From Atherinomorus stipes (lineage: Eukaryota; Chordata; Actinopteri; Atheriniformes; Atherinidae), in the NCBI GenBank assembly GCA_023101725.1, contig JALJCO010003962.1:355001-419000 (forward strand): 64,000 nt of DNA, read 5' to 3'. The notes below the pieces were generated by a model. It did no database searches and was not told the DNA's origin. It saw nothing but the letters and a program-made list of their open reading frames with translations. How positions within the stretch are numbered: position 1 is the first letter of the stretch; every line of letters begins with the position of its first letter. This document shows positions 59,761 through 64,000 of the stretch, piece by piece. A program made the translations under genes and the position numbers.

Positions 59761-62704
59761 GAGCGGTTGGACCAATATGCAAACTGGTAGGGGTCCAGCA
59801 AATGTAATAGTCAGGGCTGTAACTTCAGGATTCTGGAACCCTGTAGGCATTTTGGGGTAAAAGTGTTTCCTTGGTTAATCCAATAGTATTTTTCTTGCGC
59901 TGAATCCATTTCTGCCAGATGTCAAGCTGTAAAAGTTACAGTTTAGTAATAATTATTGATTAATTAGTATAATGATTGATTATTCACGCAATTTAGAAAT
60001 GGCTATAATTTTCCAAGTTGTGAATATACTATATATGGTTGTTTGGTATCATAGTAAAGGGGGCATCCAGGGCTTTTATTAAAGCCCAAAGTTGTAGCTT
60101 TCTGACAAATACAGAGGTCACGTGACCTTTTTAAACCATAAAATACACACATTTCCCCATCATTTTCACCAAAACGATATAGTTTATTTAATTCCTGTGA
60201 TATCATGGGACATCAGGGACCCAAAAATTAACAACTGCAATACTTAATAGATTCTGTCAAGTCAGGAAAAGTATAATATACCTGTACTATTTCTTTGTGA
60301 AAGGTTGTTGTGAGCCTTAAATTAGAAGTTACTGGCTCAGGCCAGTTCACCTCCATTCATTCTTTGGACCAGCATTATGTGAAAAATACCAAACCAATTG
60401 TCGAAAAATAATGATAATATTATACTTATACTCACACAATTTTAACAACTGTGTAACAGGCCAGAAATGTTTTCATTCGTTTTTATAAATCAATATAATT
60501 CACTTAACATGGCAACTAATTACAAATGATATAAGGAAGGAGGGGGGATGGGGGAAGTGCTAATTTGCAGACCTTCAAGCAAGAGAATGCTGACTGTGGA
60601 ATATTTTCCACCATATTTGGACTTTTTCAATTCCTTGTGAGTTGTTTTTCTGATGCACTATCACCTGCAAATCGTAAGGGTTAGGCATGAAAATCACAGG
60701 ACTGAAATTTGATTTAATGTACACTTAGTCTATAATAAATAACACATGGTGACAGTTACAAACATGTTACCCAACTGTTACTTGACCCAATTTTGGTCTT
60801 TTCGGTGAATGCTGCACAATATAAAACAAGTCTCAGGATACATTGTCACCTCACAACCATGGATTATGACAGCTGCAATGGACTGGCAACCCGTCAACTG
60901 TGCCTCTCTACTGTAGCCACACACCCTGCATTACAATAAGTGGGTATAGAAAATCAATTGATGAACAGATGGAGTGAATAGTTATGGTGCAACCATTTGG
61001 ACATGTTGACAAACACAACTTCATGGTAAGACTGGCCTGAAAAAGGAAAAATAAACCTTCAGTTTAGAAAGTGGTCAACCCATTTTGCCTGCATTAACAG
61101 TTTTATCAAGTTTTCACCGTAGAAATGGTAAAGAAAAATCTTCTCTACCTTCTTATAGACACAATCAGGAATAATCATTCAATGTGGTCACTGATAAACA
61201 GAAAATAACCCAGATCATAAACAGAACAGAACCAAGGTTGCTCTCTCTATATATGTAAATATAAACTATAGGACTCACAGTCTGGTCTTGTCAGGGAAAA
61301 TATTGTTAAAGAATTTTGTTTGTAGTAATGAACGGGTGATTGTGCTACCAAATGACTTTGGTTAAGTGTGATGACAATCCAGATTATTGTGCAGATATTG
61401 ATATCTGAACCATTTAATTTACCAGGGTGCTACTGTCAAAGTCAAAACATAGCTAAAGAAACATAAAAAAAACTCTGTATTTATCATTCTAAACCTTCTG
61501 TGTAGTCAGCTGCTGCTTAAATAATAATGATGTCAAAGTGATGCGTGTCAGAAAAGAGAGGCACTTCCTACATGAGCAGCTTCTGTGTCTAATCCAGTTA
61601 AGAGTGCTTTTGCCTTGGGTCGCTAAAGACTAACTCAGAAACACAGCTACCATGAAATGACTTCATTTGGGATAAGGGTTTGATTTCTGGGATTTTTCAT
61701 AACCAGCTATGAGCTTAAAATGATCCCTCTCCAAAAACATTTTCTCAGTAAGTACTCAAGTATGTTTAATGTTCTTGCATAATTAAAAATTCAAAGTAAA
61801 AATATGAATCTATTAACTGAGATTCGTTTCATGTGAGATGCTATGCTTGACTGCACAAAAAGGAAAAGGAGACATACCGACGTCATCTGTCTCAGTATAT
61901 CCTTATTGTTGAAATATAACTACACTCATAGCACATAGATGTATGCATTATATATGAGTGTTTCCACTGTTTCTGGGCTTTCATTTTTTTAAATGCAAGT
62001 ATGTTTTTCATATACTGTATAAACATTACTTTATTATATCTGTCTTTCACCAATAAGTCCTTTTACAGTATACAGTATGTCTGACATTTGTGATCATTAT
62101 AGGCTGTTTTTAATTCAACTATTAAGTAAGAGAGAAAAAAAACAAAGTCACTTTTGGTCATCTTAATTCTTTTATATGCTACATTTTCATTTTTGCATGT
62201 CTCATCCACAGTAATTGTTTAGCTTGATGACTGCATCATGTAATAAGGCAAAGCAGAGTAATAAGATTAAACTGCCATACCTCACTACAGCCACGAACTT
62301 CAAAGTCCTTTCTGTAACCTTTAGTAAATAAAAGCCCTGAGCAGTAATGCTGGACTTTCCTCTGTGCAGCACGTATCTCTAACTACTGTCACAGTTATAG
62401 CTGCTGTCGGTAAACTAAAGGGACACTGCATGTTTTTTAACTCCCTGCAGAGAAACCGTATGAGGCAATATGGGCATTTTGTTCTGTAACAACCACCTGA
62501 TAAGCACCGTGAGCAGCACTAAGGCTTTAACAGCATTAGTGTGCATCAGTCAGAAATGTGTACTTTTAGTAAACTATGATGCAAAACTATGACGCAAACA
62601 GTGCAAGCTGTACCACTGTGACAAATCATGAAACACATCATTTTGAAAGTGTTTTTTCTTAGTTAATATTTGATACCATCATCAGAATAACTGAAATAAA
62701 GCAT
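59761..62704. other. No gene recognised, nearly 3 kb
   Basis: AT-rich DNA with no splice-bounded frame, RNA gene or clear repeat end. GGGCTTTTATTAAAGCCC at 60072-60089 is a short palindrome. Confidence 0.45.
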
Positions 62705-62930
62705 AGTGGTAATGTCGGGGGCTTTGGCGCGACATTGGCACTCACGTGAACCACGGTGGACCCTTGAGCAAGATCCTTAACTCCTCTATCAACTGCTCCC
62801 CGGGCGCTTTAAATAGCAGCCCACTGCTCTCAGATTCAACCTGAGATGGGTGAAAATGCAGAGAATGAATTTCCTAATTGGCTCTCCCTAACTGGGATTA
62901 ATAAAGTATATAAAAATAAAATAAATAAAA
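62705..62930 (+). mobile_element. SINE 3' part
   Basis: GACCCTTGAGCAAGATCCTT, CTGCTCCCCGGGCGCT, GAGATGGGTGAAAATGCAGA and GGGATTAATAAAGTAT occur in the order of a common fish SINE body and LINE-like tail, ending in an ATAAAATA-type repeat. Confidence 0.6.
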
Positions 62931-63035
62931 ATCAAAGCCTAAAGCTATGCCAGAGGTGCAACATCTTTAAGGATGTGTCTCTTTTCTCTGTTGGAGATAA
63001 TGTTTATTTTTGAGCAAGAAAAATCTCCTAGCTGA

Positions 63036-63139
63036 TGAGTCATGAGATTTCACAATCCCAGAGTTGATTTCAGATTCCAGGAATCATGTTTTTTTTTTTT
63101 TTCCAGATCGAAGACTTTATCTCTAAACTGATATAAATA
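63036..63139 (+). promoter_or_regulatory. Inducible-type promoter: AP-1, STAT and TATA motifs
   Basis: TGAGTCA at 63036-63042 is a perfect AP-1 site, TTCCAGGAA at 63075-63083 a perfect STAT site, and TATAAATA at 63132-63139 a TATA box about 55 bases before the start codon at 63193. The grouping is typical of cytokine and acute-phase genes. Confidence 0.55.
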
Positions 63140-63192
63140 CTCCCAGCAGCAAAAGTACAACACGCACTCAGGACGAGACGACACCGCAGAGC

Positions 63193-63684
63193 ATGAATTC
63201 TTTCAACAATCTGTGAGTTGAAATGTTTTTTTTGTTTGTTCTTTTTGTTTGTTTGTTTGTTTGTTTTTTAGCATTTTTAAATCCCTCTGAATACATCGAG
63301 ATGTAAAACTTTCCACCATGGTACGAAGTGGAAAAATACCAACAACAAAATCTAACTGATCTGAGCCTTTATTACAGTCTGTTAGTCAAAGCTCGATGCG
63401 AAAACTGATTAAAACCTCTGAGCATTTTCCAAAGTTTTTACCAAGATTTTTTTTTTCTAAATAGTTGTAAATCAAACTTGATCATTATGAGGCTTGTTAA
63501 TGCAAAAAAAAAAAAAAAAAAGAAAGAAAAAAAAATTATAGGCCTTTTTCAATGTCTTCACTGACGTAGAACAGAAGTAGTTCATTTTTTCTCATCTAAT
63601 CTGTTGTTTTAAGGTTTTCTTTGGCTGTGGTCCTGGCTGCATGGACCTGCCTGGCAGAAGGGGGGATGAAAGGCTCTGTGTCAG
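63193..63684 (+). CDS. First two coding exons of a secreted protein gene (continues off the right edge)
   Basis: Exon 1 is 63193-63212 (20 nt, donor CT|GTGAGT) and exon 2 is 63614-63684 (71 nt, acceptor TTTTAAG, donor TCAG|GTAACA). The joined frame is open and gives a 30-residue start: MNSFNN, a hydrophobic core LFSLAVVLAAWTCLA, then EGGMKGSVS. This is a textbook signal peptide with a likely cleavage after CLA or AEG. The short first exon, split signal peptide and AP-1/STAT/TATA promoter fit a cytokine, chemokine or acute-phase protein, but the mature part lies outside the window and I cannot name it. The remaining 316 bases of the window are intron containing a repeat. Confidence 0.55.
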
Positions 63685-63734
63685 GTAACACACAAAAATT
63701 AGATGCATTTCTATATTTCTTGTTTGTGATAAGG

Positions 63735-63975
63735 TGATCCAGCAGAATAGTTGGGCAGGAACAAGAACAGGGATCATCTACTCTGGACCTGGACAACCAC
63801 TGTACTGCAGGTTTTAGACATTTCCCCTTCTGCAACCCACCCAACTCAGATTAACAGGAGGCCTGTGAAGAACTTTACACTAAGCTGTTGGAGAATGGTT
63901 TTATCTAAATCAGGAGATGCAGCAAAGAAACATCAAAAACATGCAGGACATTTTCTCAGGGTCCAGAGTGGGTGA
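63735..63975 (+). repeat. Dispersed fish repeat
   Basis: GGTGATCCAGCAGAATAG (63733), TACTGCAGGTTTTAGACATT, CAACCCACCCAACTCAGATT, AAACATGCAGGACATTTTCT and GGTCCAGAGTGGGTGA follow the order of a common teleost MITE-like repeat, related to 10590-10727. It lies in the intron of the secreted-protein gene. Confidence 0.5.
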
Positions 63976-64000
63976 TTTCTCTGATATGAATCAAATTCAT

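Noticed and set aside
63193..63684. Naming the right-edge gene as a particular chemokine or interleukin
   Set aside because: Only the signal peptide is in the window; such sequences are not diagnostic of a family.

Overview
This 64 kb window looks like ordinary, repeat-dense euchromatin from a ray-finned (teleost) fish. There are no prokaryotic operons. Coding evidence consists of short exons with GT/AG splice sites. Much of the DNA belongs to repeat classes typical of teleosts: several Tc1/mariner remnants, hAT and PIF/Harbinger pieces, TTAA-flanked non-autonomous elements, L2-type and CR1/Rex1-type LINE tails, tRNA-derived SINEs and (TG)n(TA)n microsatellites. The species cannot be named from the sequence.

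The only complete, convincing protein-coding gene is a two-exon class A (rhodopsin-family) GPCR on the minus strand (33491 down to 32044, 387 codons when the exons are joined). It keeps N1.50, D2.50, C3.25, R3.50 and W4.50, but lacks D3.32, W6.48 and P7.50, so it looks like a divergent orphan receptor. At the right edge (63.0-63.7 kb) is the 5' end of a plus-strand secreted-protein gene: AP-1, STAT and TATA motifs, then two short exons encoding a signal peptide. Weaker candidates are a minus-strand first exon near 55.75-56.05 kb, a spliced-looking exon at 1341-1422, a small minus exon at 52398-52463 and a promoter-like block at 10.1-10.5 kb.

Layout. 0-1.5 kb: tRNA-like segment, hairpin, tyrosine-recombinase tail and candidate exon. 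2-10 kb: small repeats, a hAT MITE with a near-perfect 8-bp target duplication, a LINE 3' tail. 13.4-15.8 kb: a TTAA-flanked MITE, a tandem duplication, a LINE tail. 15.8-19.2 kb: three different Tc1/mariner remnants end to end, joined by (TG)n(TA)n tracts. 20.4-28.5 kb: MITEs, an old local duplication carrying an L2 LINE, and one diverged arm of the palindrome described next. 34.9-38.5 kb: a SINE joined to a 48-bp copy of the GPCR exon, then a PIF/Harbinger element with TTA target duplication that holds a 1.57 kb near-perfect palindrome, then a decayed cysteine-rich-tail ORF. 40-51 kb: MITEs, a hAT transposase fragment, a TTAA-flanked 1.6 kb element, and two nearly identical inverted copies of a repeat encoding a short basic protein. 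57.5-59.8 kb: LINE fragments, one with a recognisable reverse transcriptase. 59.8-62.7 kb: no gene seen.

The genes do not form a pathway or operon. The interest is in how mobile elements have rearranged the region, especially the SINE-GPCR chimera and the nested palindrome. No computation was run. All identities are by eye and all family names are from pattern recognition.
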